Source: Paraburkholderia ginsengiterrae
Lineage (GTDB): Bacteria; Pseudomonadota; Gammaproteobacteria; Burkholderiales; Burkholderiaceae
NCBI RefSeq assembly: GCF_001645125.1
Contig: NZ_LXKA01000343.1
Span: 1-42,706 of the forward strand
Direction of reading: 5' to 3'
DNA: 42,706 nucleotides
How positions within the stretch are numbered: the stretch's first letter is position 1; every line of letters starts with the position of its first letter. The notes under the pieces were generated by a model, which saw only the letters and a program-made list of their open reading frames with translations, ran no database searches and had not been told where the DNA came from. Below, piece after piece: positions 23,876 to 32,889 of this stretch. Position numbers and translations under genes: made by a program.

Positions 23876-26227
23876 TTAGCGCCCCAGAAACGGTGAAGCA
23901 TGCAATGCGGCGTTCAACAGACACTCAAGGCATATGGGTCGTTGGCCCAGAACAGGCATTGCACGTTTTTCGGTAGCTGCGGACTGTTTCTCCCAAAAGG
24001 CACCCTTCTCAAGAATGTCGCCCGGGGTGCCGTTTTCTATACGCTCGCCGTTGATTCGGATGTACGATCCGCCAGCTCCGATCCACACTTCCCTAGCAGC
24101 GGTGAGGACCAGCTTGCCGTCGGTGCTGATGATCGTCACGTCCTTCAGCGCGGCCAGTGCCATTTCATCGCGCTGAGCCTGAATTTCCACCTTGCCCTTC
24201 GCGGCAAACAGCTTCATGCCGAGTTTCTGCGCGAACAGCGATACCCGTTCGCCTGCGGCGACCGTTAAGCGATTCATGACGCCGATGTCGGCGTTGCCCC
24301 CCGCGGTTGCGATCAGATTCTGTTTGGCGTTCAGTTGCAGATGGTCGCCTGAGACCATCCCAACGCCCGCAGGAGCGCTGGCAAGAATTCCGGCCTTTTT
24401 CAGATCCTTGAGTGTGCCGAGAAGTGCTTTTTGCTCCGCATAGTCGGCGGCAATTGCCTGGGCAGCCTTGGCCGCCTCGCCGAGAGCCTCCATTTGCTGC
24501 AATGCTTGGTCGAGCAGGGCCACGGCAGGCTTCATGTCTAGCTGCTTGCCGTTTGCGGCCGGCTGCGCATCGGCAGAGATCAAAACCCCTCTGCCACCGC
24601 GGATTGCTACGTGTTCGTCGGTGCGAAGCTCCGCCCCCCGCCCCCGCTCTTTGCGCTGATCGTCCACCATATGCCCCAGACTCAGCTCACTGGTCTGGAA
24701 CGGCGTAGTCAGATGGATATGCTCATTACCCTCCTTGTCCTCCATGCGCATCTCGTTCTGCGCGACGGTACGGATCAGGTTACGGGTCTGATTCAGGTTG
24801 TTGACCAGGTCCGGATGCAAACTGTCGTGCATCGCACCGATAATGACGGGCCGATCCGGATCCCCGTCCGTATGAATAATCGCAACTTCCGCTCCATCAA
24901 TCAGCGGAAAGTGATGACCGTAGTTGTCACCGCTATACGGTTTCGCAAGCCGCACCGGGCGACTCGTGCCACCCGGACTCCACGTGTCGAGGTCGAACGG
25001 CAGCTTGATCACATACCAGCCTTCCTCCGTCAGGTAGGCGCGCTTGTAATCTCCGGGGGACGTGATCCGCGCTGGCAGAATACCGTTGATAAGCGGCCGC
25101 GCGGCCGGAATGACCGGCGTACGCCAGACGCGATCAGCCGGAATCGCGGAGAACGTATTCGAATACGCCTGTTTGCGGCCACCACTGGATGAGACGGAGA
25201 CAATGAACAGCCCGTGCGGCGCGTCAGCGAGTTGCTGGTCGAGGTTCAGCACCTCACCTGCCTCGAGCGCGAACGCGTTGCCCTTACCTTCGAAGGTTAT
25301 CTGCTGCGCCAGATGCGCCTCGTGGCGCAATTGCGCAATGCGCCGCCCTTCCTGAGGCGTTTCGTAATGCTCGCCCCAGCGGTAGTCGACCGCGTTCGTG
25401 GTCTTATCGTCGCGCGCGGCGTTCTGTTCGACGAGCAGGTTCACACCAGCCTGACGATGGTTGTAGTCGTTCAGCCGGATCGCCTCGGGCACGCGCCGCA
25501 TGTGACGCTCAATCGACCTGACAGAGTCCGCCCCGGAATTGGCCAACCCCGAGTGACGCCGGAACGGCACAACGCGCTGGTTGCGCGCATAGGCATCGAG
25601 ATCGTCGCCAAAGACGATAACCTCCTGGTCTTTCTCCTGTTCGAAGCGGAACCAGATGCCTTCATCCGCCGCAATACGCTGGATGAAGGAAAACGTTGTT
25701 TCGTTGTACTGGGTAATGTATTTGTGACGCTTGTACTGTGCCCGCAGATTGAACTTGAAGTCGACACCTTCGCGGTACCCGTAGTGGCGCACTGTGTCGG
25801 TGATGATCTCCTGCACCGACTGCTTCTGGAACAGCCGGCTCGTCACCGCGCGAGCCAGATCGGCTGTGCGCGGCTCGATGAGCAGCCGGTAGTGCGTCTC
25901 GTCGGCGGACGAACCAAGCTGGTCGAACCGCGTCACGATGCCGTGAATCGTGCGTGCCGGCGGCATCTCGCTGAACTTCGACGCGTTCTCGCCGAACATC
26001 TTCAGCAGGTAGTCGGCGTCCGGGTCGATGGGGTCGATCACGAACTTCGCCGGGCGTCCCAGCACCTGGTCCATCGGGAGGTCGGCGACGGGGCTCGTGA
26101 ACTCGATGTCGTAGCGGTACAGACGGCTGATGCCCTCATCGCCTTCGAACTTCAACACGGAGAACGGCGCCGGATGCGGTGCGAGTTTGACCTCGTACGC
26201 CTGAGACGGAAGAACCATCAACCCCAT
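23876..26227 (-). CDS. vgrG: T6SS spike protein VgrG
   Basis: A 783-residue VgrG. Residues about 10-330 are the gp27-like part (FEGDEGISRLYRYDIEFTS, QKSVQEIITDTVRHYG, YNETTFSFIQRIAADEGIWFRFE). The gp5-like OB domain is near 400-500 (GDNYGHHFPLIDGAEVAIIHTDGDPDRPVIIGAMHD). A DUF2345 C-terminal repeat region follows (VSGDHLQLNAKQNLIATAGGNADIGV...VEIQAQRDEMALAALKDVTI). It ends in a short cysteine-bearing tail (PICLECLLNAA), usual for Burkholderia VgrGs that pair with DUF4123 adaptors. AAGGGAG precedes the ATG. No Hcp, PAAR or sheath genes are in the window, so it is an orphan spike cassette relying on a T6SS elsewhere. Confidence 0.95.
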   Translation of the reverse strand: MGLMVLPSQAYEVKLAPHPAPFSVLKFEGDEGISRLYRYDIEFTSPVADLPMDQVLGRPAKFVIDPIDPDADYLLKMFGENASKFSEMPPARTIHGIVTRFDQLGSSADETHYRLLIEPRTADLARAVTSRLFQKQSVQEIITDTVRHYGYREGVDFKFNLRAQYKRHKYITQYNETTFSFIQRIAADEGIWFRFEQEKDQEVIVFGDDLDAYARNQRVVPFRRHSGLANSGADSVRSIERHMRRVPEAIRLNDYNHRQAGVNLLVEQNAARDDKTTNAVDYRWGEHYETPQEGRRIAQLRHEAHLAQQITFEGKGNAFALEAGEVLNLDQQLADAPHGLFIVSVSSSGGRKQAYSNTFSAIPADRVWRTPVIPAARPLINGILPARITSPGDYKRAYLTEEGWYVIKLPFDLDTWSPGGTSRPVRLAKPYSGDNYGHHFPLIDGAEVAIIHTDGDPDRPVIIGAMHDSLHPDLVNNLNQTRNLIRTVAQNEMRMEDKEGNEHIHLTTPFQTSELSLGHMVDDQRKERGRGAELRTDEHVAIRGGRGVLISADAQPAANGKQLDMKPAVALLDQALQQMEALGEAAKAAQAIAADYAEQKALLGTLKDLKKAGILASAPAGVGMVSGDHLQLNAKQNLIATAGGNADIGVMNRLTVAAGERVSLFAQKLGMKLFAAKGKVEIQAQRDEMALAALKDVTIISTDGKLVLTAAREVWIGAGGSYIRINGERIENGTPGDILEKGAFWEKQSAATEKRAMPVLGQRPICLECLLNAALHASPFLGR

Positions 26228-26327
26228 CGAAGACTCCCTTGAACTGTATGACGCCGGAGACAGTAACGCCGGGATGTATCACTGAATAACGCGCCGCCTG
26301 CTCTGACGGCCTGTGGTCTGGAACCGC

Positions 26328-26356
26328 ATTAAACACGCAAAGACAACCCATGGCAA
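26328..26356 (-). promoter_or_regulatory. Probable promoter of the vgrG effector operon
   Basis: On the minus strand TTGCCA (26356-26351) and TTTAAT (26333-26328) are exactly 17 bases apart, each one base from the sigma-70 consensus. The leader to the vgrG ATG would be about 94 bases. Confidence 0.55.
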
Positions 26357-26866
26357 ACCGTTTTCCTATCCACAAAAAGATGGCGAATTGAAATTCAGTA
26401 TTGACTTGACCATTGCCAACGCTTGCATGTAACGGTCATCGAGAAGCAGCTATCGCTTCATATCAAGAATGCGTAAGCGCCCGGCTCAAATCATGAATTT
26501 CTCAAAGATTCGTGAGACGTTGAAAAAGATATTTAAGATAGTTATTCTGAATAATTTGGCGCGCTCGCGGTAGTAAGCGTTACATATGTGTCGAGCAGAA
26601 TGGTGGGAGTGGACAGAGTGTCTGCTGCGAGTCGCACGCACGACGTCACAGCGTTATTTGCAGCCAGATGGGTGGCCAACAGTGGCCGTATGCGTGCGTT
26701 GTCTGACGCAATAATCAGCGCAGCCATTCGATTGACGTAAAGCGGGTCGTTGATACTGGTGCAAATTGCACAACGCGTGCTGACGTTCCAGTTGAAAGTG
26801 GATGCAGCTCGGCAAGCTGCGGCCAGAACGGCGAAAGGCGCTGGCCTCGTCGAATTTCTCGAGCGG

Positions 26867-26887
26867 GCAGGGCGCATCGCGCCCTGC
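26867..26887 (-). terminator. Hairpin at the end of the porin gene
   Basis: GCAGGGCGC (26867-26875) pairs perfectly with GCGCCCTGC (26879-26887) across a three-base loop, six bases past the porin stop. No T tract follows on the minus strand, so termination may need help or the hairpin may protect the mRNA end. Confidence 0.5.
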
Positions 26888-26893
26888 GTTGCT

Positions 26894-27982
26894 TCAGAAA
26901 CGATGCTGAATCCCCGCCGTCACACCCGCTTGCGTATCCGCCGCGCCGATCAGATCACGTGACAGGCTGACCGGCTTGTCGTGCTTGGCCATCGCATAAC
27001 CGCCCGCCATGTACAACACCGTGCGTTTCGACAGCGCATACTGTGCGCGCAGCGAGAACAGCGTCGGATCGGCGTCGCTCGCGTCCTTGATGTCCTGGTG
27101 GTAGACCGCGGCGAACAGCGAGATGAACGGCGTCACGTCGTACTGGCCGCCGAGCCAGTACATATCGCTGCGCAGCGTCGGCGCGGCGGTGTGGAAGGTG
27201 CGCCGGTAGTTCCGGTAGCCGGCCATGGCCTTGACCGGGCCGAAGTCGTAGCTCAGGCCGGCATTAATGCCTTGAATGTAGTTGGTGGTGTCCGCGGGCG
27301 TGACGCTGTCGTTCGCGCCGTTCTGCCGGTCGAAGGTCGCGACGGCCGCGAACGGACCGTTCTCATAGCCCAGGCCGAAGTCGTACTTCGAACTCGACTT
27401 CATGCTGCCGGGCACGTTGCCGAAGCCGTACATTGCGCCGAATTTGAAGCCGGAGTAGGTGCCGTCGTAACGCACGGCGTTGGCCGAACGCGAAAACAGG
27501 CCGTCCTTGCGGCCGCCCGTCGCCGTGGACGAGGTGGCCCACGAGTAGTTCGGCGCGTAACCCATCGGGTCGAACGGCAGCATGTAGTCGTAGGTGGTGG
27601 TGAAATTGCGGCCGAGCGTGATTTGCCCGAAGCGGTTTTTCAGGCCGACAGTCGCGCGACGGTCGAAGATCGCGCCGGGGCCGTCGTCGAACTGGCCGTT
27701 CGCGACGTTGATGCCGCTTTCCAGCTGGAACACCGCCTTCAGGCCGCCGCCAAGATCCTCGACGCCGCGCAAACCCCAGCGCGACGTGTTCTTGCCGCCG
27801 GACACGAGCCGCGTGGCGCCGCCGTCCGCGCTCGCATGGTTCACGTACTCAATGCCCGCATCGACGATGCCGTAGATGGTCACGCTCGATTGCGCCTGCG
27901 CGCCGCCGGCAAAACCAGCAAGTCCGGCGCAGGTCGCGCCGAGGGTCGCTTTGAGGGTCTTCTTTTTCATGCTCCACTTCAT
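26894..27982 (-). CDS. Gram-negative trimeric porin (Burkholderia type)
   Basis: A 362-residue outer-membrane porin. The signal peptide is at residues 1-31 (KKKTLKATLGATCAGLAGFAGGAQAQ), followed at once by the family start SSVTIYGIVDAGIEYV. The loop 3 region, GRNFTTTYDYMLPFDPM, constricts the pore, and the protein ends in a strand with terminal Phe (GVTAGIQHRF), the signal for outer-membrane assembly. It would form a 16-strand barrel trimer admitting small anions or solutes. AGGAG lies eight bases before the ATG at 27982. It follows the ABC importer genes on the same strand after 74 bases, so it may carry the same substrate across the outer membrane. Confidence 0.95.
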   Translation of the reverse strand: MKWSMKKKTLKATLGATCAGLAGFAGGAQAQSSVTIYGIVDAGIEYVNHASADGGATRLVSGGKNTSRWGLRGVEDLGGGLKAVFQLESGINVANGQFDDGPGAIFDRRATVGLKNRFGQITLGRNFTTTYDYMLPFDPMGYAPNYSWATSSTATGGRKDGLFSRSANAVRYDGTYSGFKFGAMYGFGNVPGSMKSSSKYDFGLGYENGPFAAVATFDRQNGANDSVTPADTTNYIQGINAGLSYDFGPVKAMAGYRNYRRTFHTAAPTLRSDMYWLGGQYDVTPFISLFAAVYHQDIKDASDADPTLFSLRAQYALSKRTVLYMAGGYAMAKHDKPVSLSRDLIGAADTQAGVTAGIQHRF

Positions 27983-28019
27983 CAACAGTCTCCTGTGGTT
28001 GGTTTTGTTGCATCTACGA

Positions 28020-28041
28020 GGACATCCCAAAGGGAATGTCC
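28020..28041. other. Stable hairpin between the ABC ATPase and porin genes
   Basis: GGACATCCC (28020-28028) pairs with GGGAATGTCC (28032-28041) apart from one bulged A, with a three-base loop. It lies 38 bases ahead of the porin ATG. No T tract follows, so it may be a processing or attenuation element between the two genes. Confidence 0.5.
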
Positions 28042-28056
28042 TTCAGGGCAGGGAGT

Positions 28057-29124
28057 TCAGCTCGCCTGAGCGAATGCCCAGCAGTCGTTGGCGGGGAATT
28101 CGATCCAGTGGCGGCCGGCCGCGCGCGGCACGTGGCCGAAGGCGCGCAGGCGCAGATCGCCGCAGTGGAACAGGTATTCCCAGCGGTCGCCGAGATACAT
28201 CGACGTGATCAGTTCGGCCTGCAGACGATTCGCACCGGGACCGTCGGCGACCTGCACGCGCTCGAGGCGGATCACGGCCTGCGCGTTCTGACCGACCGTG
28301 AGCGCTTCGCGCGCCTGCGCCTGCAATTGCCAGCTGTCGCCGGCCAGCGTCACGCGTGCGCCGTCGACGGCGGCCACGCGCGCGTCGATGCGGTTGTTGC
28401 TGCCCATGAATTCGGCGGTGTAGAGCGAGCGGGGCGCTCCGTACAGGTCGGCGGGGGTGCCTTCCTGTTCGATCCTGCCGTTGCGCAGCAACAGGATGCG
28501 GTCGGACATCGCCATCGCTTCGGTCTGGTCGTGCGTCACGCACAACGCGGACAAGCCAAGCGAGACGATCAGCTCGCGCAGCCACGCGCGCGCTTCCTCG
28601 CGCAGCTTCGCGTCGAGGTTCGAGAGCGGCTCGTCGAGCAGGATCACCGGCGGGTTGTAGACGAGCGCGCGGGCAATCGCCACACGCTGCTGCTGGCCGC
28701 CGGAGAGTTGATACGGATAGCGCGCGGCAAGATGGCCGAGGCCGAGCTGATCGAGCGCGGACTGCACGCGCTGTTTCTGCTCCGCGGCCGAGACGCGCCG
28801 CAGCTTCAGGCCATAGCCGACGTTGTCCGCCACTGTGCGGTGCGGCCACAGCGCGTACGACTGGAACACGAGCCCGAGCGAGCGCTGCTCGACCGGCAGA
28901 TCGATGTGCGCCGTGCCGTCGAAGAACGTGCGGCCGTCGAGCTGAATGCGGCCCGACGACGGCTGCTCCAGCCCGGCCACCGCGCGCAGCAAGGTGGTCT
29001 TGCCGCTGCCCGACGCGCCGAGCAGGCACACCACTTCACCGGGATTCAGCTCGAACGACACACCCTTCAGAATCGGGTTGTCGCCATAGCTGAGAAAGAG
29101 GTTGTCGACCGTGAGCTTATCCAT
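28057..29124 (-). CDS. AfuC/FbpC-type ABC importer ATPase
   Basis: A 355-residue ATPase of the iron/phosphate-sugar/polyamine type importer group. It has Walker A GASGSGKTT (about 36-44), Q-loop VFQSYALWPH, signature LSGGQQQR, Walker B VILLDEPLSNLD and switch VTHDQTEAM. The C-terminal TOBE-like beta domain (about 240-355) is usual for this subgroup. It energises the permease encoded upstream, with which it overlaps by eight bases. The cargo could be ferric iron, as in FbpABC, or a sugar phosphate, as in AfuABC. The sequence alone does not decide. Confidence 0.9.
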   Translation of the reverse strand: MDKLTVDNLFLSYGDNPILKGVSFELNPGEVVCLLGASGSGKTTLLRAVAGLEQPSSGRIQLDGRTFFDGTAHIDLPVEQRSLGLVFQSYALWPHRTVADNVGYGLKLRRVSAAEQKQRVQSALDQLGLGHLAARYPYQLSGGQQQRVAIARALVYNPPVILLDEPLSNLDAKLREEARAWLRELIVSLGLSALCVTHDQTEAMAMSDRILLLRNGRIEQEGTPADLYGAPRSLYTAEFMGSNNRIDARVAAVDGARVTLAGDSWQLQAQAREALTVGQNAQAVIRLERVQVADGPGANRLQAELITSMYLGDRWEYLFHCGDLRLRAFGHVPRAAGRHWIEFPANDCWAFAQAS

Positions 29125-30886
29125 GCAATTTCACTCCGAAGCGCAGGGCGACACCGAGTCCGGCGCCGACCATCGCGATGTTGATGACAGAAAGCGCCGC
29201 GACCTGATCGACCGCGCCGGTCGCCCAGAGCGACACCAGCAGCGCGCCGATCACTTCGGTGCCGGGCGAGAGCAGATAGACGGCGGTGGAGTATTCGCGC
29301 TCGAAGATCATGAAGATCAGCAGCCACGCCGCGAGCAACCCGAAGCGCACGAGCGGCAGCGTCACGTCGAGGCTGACGCGCGTGCGCGTGCCGCCCACGC
29401 TGCGTCCGGCTTCTTCGAGTTCAGGGCCGACCTGCAGCAGCGCGCTTTGAATCAGGCGCATGCCGTACGCGAGCCACACCACGGTGTAGGCGATCCAGAT
29501 GCTCCACATGGAGTTCTTCAGTTCCTTGAGTCCTGGCACGAAGAGGAAGATCCACAGGAACGCGAGACCGGCGAGCAGGCCCGGCACCGCCCGCGGCAGC
29601 AGCACGAGGTAGTCGAGCAGGCGCGTGGCCCAGTCGTTGTGCCGGTGGCCCGCGAACGCCACCAGCGAATAGAAGCCCACCGCCAGCGCGCCGCCGATCA
29701 CGCCGATGCCGAGCGTGTTCAGAATCGCGCGCACCAGGTTGTCCTGCTCGAACAGTTCGGTGAAGTTGGCGAGCGTCAGCACGTCGGCGAGATGCACGCC
29801 CAGGCCCCAGTTGGTGACGAACGCGCGCAGCGTGATGCCGGAAAGCGGCACGAACACCGTGAGCAGCAGCCACAGCGCGACGATCGCGAGCGCGACCCAG
29901 CGCCACGCGCCGAGCGGCAGCACGGTCTGGCGTCCCGCCTTGCCCTTGACGGTGACAAAGCGGTTCGCACTCTTCAGCAATCTGCGTTGCAGCAGCACGA
30001 GCGGGAACGTGATCGCGACGATGCACACCGCGACCGCGGCCATCAGGTGATACGAGGGCACGCCGAGCTTGTTGGTGAGCTTGTAGAGATAGGTGGCCAG
30101 CACGAGATGCCCTTCGGGATCGCCGAGCACGAGCGGCAGGCCGAACACTTCGAAGCCGAGGAAGAACACCAGCACGCCGGCGAACAGCAGCGCGGGCAGC
30201 GTCATCGGCAGGCTGACGTCGAGCGCGACGCGAAACGGCCGCGCCCCGGCGACACGCGCCGCTTCTTCCACGTCCGAGCCGAGATTGCGCAGCGCCGCCG
30301 ACGAATACAGGTACACGTGCGGTACGTGCGTGAGTCCGACGATCACGGTGATGGCGAAAATGGAGTACACGGTCCACGGCGCTTCGGCGGTGCCGAACAG
30401 CTCCATCCACCAGACCGAGTAGAAGCCGACCGGGCCGGCCGCGACCACGTAGCCGAACGCGAGCACCATCGGCGAGACGAACACGGGCGTGAGCAGCAGC
30501 GGCTCGAGCCAGCGGCGGCCCGGCAGATCGGTGCGTACCATCAGGAACGCGAGAATGCCGCCGAGCGGGATGGAGATGAACAGCATCCCGGCCGCGATGA
30601 CGAACGAGTTTTTCAGCGCGGACCAGAAGTCCGGGTCGCTGAAAATGAATTCGAAGCCGGTGAGGCCGAGGGTGCGCTTCGCGTCGAAGAACGGTGCATT
30701 CAGCACGCTCTGCAGCAGGATAAAGCCGAGCGGCAGCGCGACCGCGACGGTCAGCACCGCGACGACGAGCCAGCGCAGCATCCCCGCGAACGGCTGCAGT
30801 GTGCCGCGCGGCAGCGCGCCGATGGAGCCGCCGTCGGCCGCGTGCGGCGGGGCGCCGCGGTGTCCGGTTGCGCTAGTGGAAAGCAT
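29117..30886 (-). CDS. AfuB/FbpB-type ABC importer permease (two fused transmembrane halves)
   Basis: A 589-residue inner-membrane permease formed by two fused BPD_transp_1 halves, about twelve transmembrane segments. Each half carries an EAA coupling loop (EEAARVAGARPFRVALDVSLPM in the first, EEAGRSVGGTRTRVSLDVTLPL in the second). The duplicated fused arrangement is the FbpB/AfuB hallmark. I chose the ATG at 30886, preceded by AGGGGGA, over an ATG ten codons upstream. The gene overlaps the ATPase by eight bases and is followed upstream by the binding protein after about 100 bases. Confidence 0.9.
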   Translation of the reverse strand: MLSTSATGHRGAPPHAADGGSIGALPRGTLQPFAGMLRWLVVAVLTVAVALPLGFILLQSVLNAPFFDAKRTLGLTGFEFIFSDPDFWSALKNSFVIAAGMLFISIPLGGILAFLMVRTDLPGRRWLEPLLLTPVFVSPMVLAFGYVVAAGPVGFYSVWWMELFGTAEAPWTVYSIFAITVIVGLTHVPHVYLYSSAALRNLGSDVEEAARVAGARPFRVALDVSLPMTLPALLFAGVLVFFLGFEVFGLPLVLGDPEGHLVLATYLYKLTNKLGVPSYHLMAAVAVCIVAITFPLVLLQRRLLKSANRFVTVKGKAGRQTVLPLGAWRWVALAIVALWLLLTVFVPLSGITLRAFVTNWGLGVHLADVLTLANFTELFEQDNLVRAILNTLGIGVIGGALAVGFYSLVAFAGHRHNDWATRLLDYLVLLPRAVPGLLAGLAFLWIFLFVPGLKELKNSMWSIWIAYTVVWLAYGMRLIQSALLQVGPELEEAGRSVGGTRTRVSLDVTLPLVRFGLLAAWLLIFMIFEREYSTAVYLLSPGTEVIGALLVSLWATGAVDQVAALSVINIAMVGAGLGVALRFGVKLHG

Positions 30887-30989
30887 GAGTGTCCCCCTGC
30901 GGCAGATGCGCCGCATATCGACAGGTATGGAAGGAAAGGCAGGCGAGCGCGCGGTTCAGCGCGCCCGCCGGAGCGTCAAACGCGGGTGC

Positions 30990-32078
30990 TCAGCGCTTGA
31001 TCGACTGCTGCCATTGCTTGAGGAATTCGAGCCGCTTGGACTGGTCGAGATAGACCAGCAGGCCCGCACCGATCGGAATCGGCTTGAGGGAGTCGCCGAG
31101 CTGCTTCGTCAGACCGGCCATCGACGTTTCACCGTCCACGTCGGCGCGGATCGAGAACAGGCTCGCCTGATTCGCGAGCAGGGTCTGGCCGCGCTGCGAG
31201 AGCAGGTAGTCGACCCACAGCTTCGCGGCATTCGGGCTTTGCGCTTTCTTCGAGATCGTCACGAGGCGGCTGACCACCAGTGTGTAGTCCTTCGGATAGA
31301 CGTAGCCGATCGACGGATCCTTCTTCGCCTTGGAGAGCGCGTACGAGCCGAGAATGTTGTAGCCGATCAGGTTCTCGCCCGACGAAATGCGCTCCATCAT
31401 CGCACCGGTGCTCGATTGCAGCTTCGGACCCGTGGCGCCCATGGCCTTCACCAGATCCCACGTGACCTGCGGGTTGACGCGCGCATCCTGGGTCAGATAG
31501 TTGAACCCGACGCCGGATTTTTCGATGTCGTAGGTCGTGACCTTGCCCTTGAACTGATCGGGCTTCTCCTGCAAAAGCTTGATCAGATCGGCGCGCGTTT
31601 GCGGCACTTCGCCCGCCGGCACGAGGCGTTTGTTGTAGACGATCGCGAGCGGCTCGTACGTGGTGCCGTAGGCCTGCTTCTGGTACTGCGCCCACTGTGG
31701 CAACTGCTTCGCCTCGGGCGATTCGTAGGTGGCCATGAGGCCGTCGTTGACGAGCTTGACCTGCAGGTCCATGGCCGAACTCCACAGCACGTCGGCGCTG
31801 GTGCTGCTGGCCGCGTTTTCGCTGATGTAGCGGTTGTACAGCTCGGTGCTGTTCATGTCGTTGTACTCGACCTTGATGCCGTACAGGCTTTCAAAGTCCT
31901 TGATGAGCGGACGCACCAGCGCGGTGTCCGTGACCGAGTAGACGATCAGCTTGCCTTCCTTTTTCGCCCCGTCGACGGTGCTCTGGTAGTCGCTGGGGTA
32001 TCCAGCCGGAAACGACGCCCATACTGGGTTTGCGGCGAATGCGACAGCTACGGCGAGACTCTTCAAAACTTTTTGCAC
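30990..32078 (-). CDS. AfuA/FbpA-type periplasmic binding protein
   Basis: A 362-residue binding protein of the ferric iron/sugar-phosphate group. It has a signal peptide (residues 1-21, ending VWAS) and then KKEGKLIVYSVTDTALVRPLIKDFESLYGIKVEY, the typical first lobe. Two Tyr residues that coordinate iron in FbpA are not obvious, whereas several Ser/Thr/Lys stretches suit a phosphorylated or carboxylate ligand, so a non-iron cargo is likely. The GTG start at 32078 is set by GGAGGAAGAC directly upstream. It is divergent from the two-component genes at 32218. Shared control of such importers by TctDE-type systems is usual. Confidence 0.9.
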   Translation of the reverse strand: MQKVLKSLAVAVAFAANPVWASFPAGYPSDYQSTVDGAKKEGKLIVYSVTDTALVRPLIKDFESLYGIKVEYNDMNSTELYNRYISENAASSTSADVLWSSAMDLQVKLVNDGLMATYESPEAKQLPQWAQYQKQAYGTTYEPLAIVYNKRLVPAGEVPQTRADLIKLLQEKPDQFKGKVTTYDIEKSGVGFNYLTQDARVNPQVTWDLVKAMGATGPKLQSSTGAMMERISSGENLIGYNILGSYALSKAKKDPSIGYVYPKDYTLVVSRLVTISKKAQSPNAAKLWVDYLLSQRGQTLLANQASLFSIRADVDGETSMAGLTKQLGDSLKPIPIGAGLLVYLDQSKRLEFLKQWQQSIKR

Positions 32079-32217
32079 GTCTTCCTCCAGAAAACTTCAT
32101 GTTGGTTTTGTGTAGGCGAATGGTAAGTATCGCGTGCTTTCTGAATGCTTTCAGTTTTCGAAAGAAATGCGTCACAATGCCCGGATTCACCTCATGGATT
32201 TCCCTGGGATTCCGCTC

Positions 32218-32889
32218 ATGCGCGTACTGCTCGTCGAAGACAATCCGATCCTTTCCCGCTCGCTGACCGACGCGCTGACCATCGCGAAACTGACCGTCGA
32301 CTGCATGCATGACGGCGAATCCGCTGATCACGTGCTGCGCACGCAGGACTACGCGCTGGTGATTCTCGATATCGGCTTGCCGAAGCTCGACGGTCTCGAA
32401 GTGCTGCGCCGCTTGCGGGCGCGCCGCAACGCGGTGCCGGTATTGATGCTGACCGCGCATGGCGCGGTGGAGGAGCGCGTGCGCGGCCTCGACCTCGGTG
32501 CCGACGACTATCTCGCCAAGCCGTTCGCGCTCACCGAACTCGAAGCGCGCGCCCGTGCGCTGCTGCGCCGCGGTCACGGCCAGGAGCTGCTGCATGCGCA
32601 ATGCGGCGCGCTGCTGTACGACAGCGTGGATCGCAGCTTCACGCTCGACGGCGAGCCGCTCGCGCTGACGCCACGTGAGCGTTCGGTGCTGGAGGTGCTG
32701 ATCCTGCGCAATGGCCGCGCGATCAACAAGGAAACGCTGTCGGAGAAAATCTTTGGACTCGACGAGTGGGTGAACGCGGATGCCATCGAAATCTATGTGC
32801 ACCGCTTGCGCAGAAAACTCGAACACAGCGCGGTCGCCATCGTCACGCTGCGCGGACTCGGCTATCTGCTCGAAGCAAAAAGCGCATGA
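32218..32889 (+). CDS. OmpR/TctD-type response regulator
   Basis: A 223-residue response regulator with receiver domain (phosphoacceptor Asp51 in VILDIGLPKLDG, acidic pair ED7-8, switch Thr in LTAH, Lys in AKPFA) and an OmpR-type winged helix (LTPRERSVLEVLILRNGRAINKETL, ending RRKLEHSAVAIVTLRGLGYLL). The ATG at 32218 immediately precedes the receiver strand MRVLLVEDN. Upstream frames extend it by non-homologous residues. It overlaps the kinase by four bases (ATGA). It probably activates the divergent importer and perhaps the porin. The promoter region between the two operons is only about 140 bases long. Confidence 0.9.
   Translation: MRVLLVEDNPILSRSLTDALTIAKLTVDCMHDGESADHVLRTQDYALVILDIGLPKLDGLEVLRRLRARRNAVPVLMLTAHGAVEERVRGLDLGADDYLAKPFALTELEARARALLRRGHGQELLHAQCGALLYDSVDRSFTLDGEPLALTPRERSVLEVLILRNGRAINKETLSEKIFGLDEWVNADAIEIYVHRLRRKLEHSAVAIVTLRGLGYLLEAKSA

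Larger units (their letters stand above)
26228..26893. other. Low-GC intergenic region between the T6SS islet and the porin gene
   Basis: About 665 bases. It contains the vgrG promoter and, next to the porin stop, the hairpin at 26867-26887. Its AT content matches the islet and not the porin side. An open frame at 26542-26877 (minus) has no ribosome site and no family resemblance, so I leave it out. Confidence 0.5.

Noticed and set aside
25214-26242. Long plus-strand open frame across vgrG, and similar long plus-strand frames across the ABC genes (29102-31000)
   Set aside because: They are antisense shadows of strongly recognised genes and are rich in His/Arg/Glu.
26542-26877. A 111-codon open frame on the minus strand between vgrG and the porin gene
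   Set aside because: No ribosome site and no recognisable motif. Its low-GC context and uneven composition suggest decayed or noncoding DNA.
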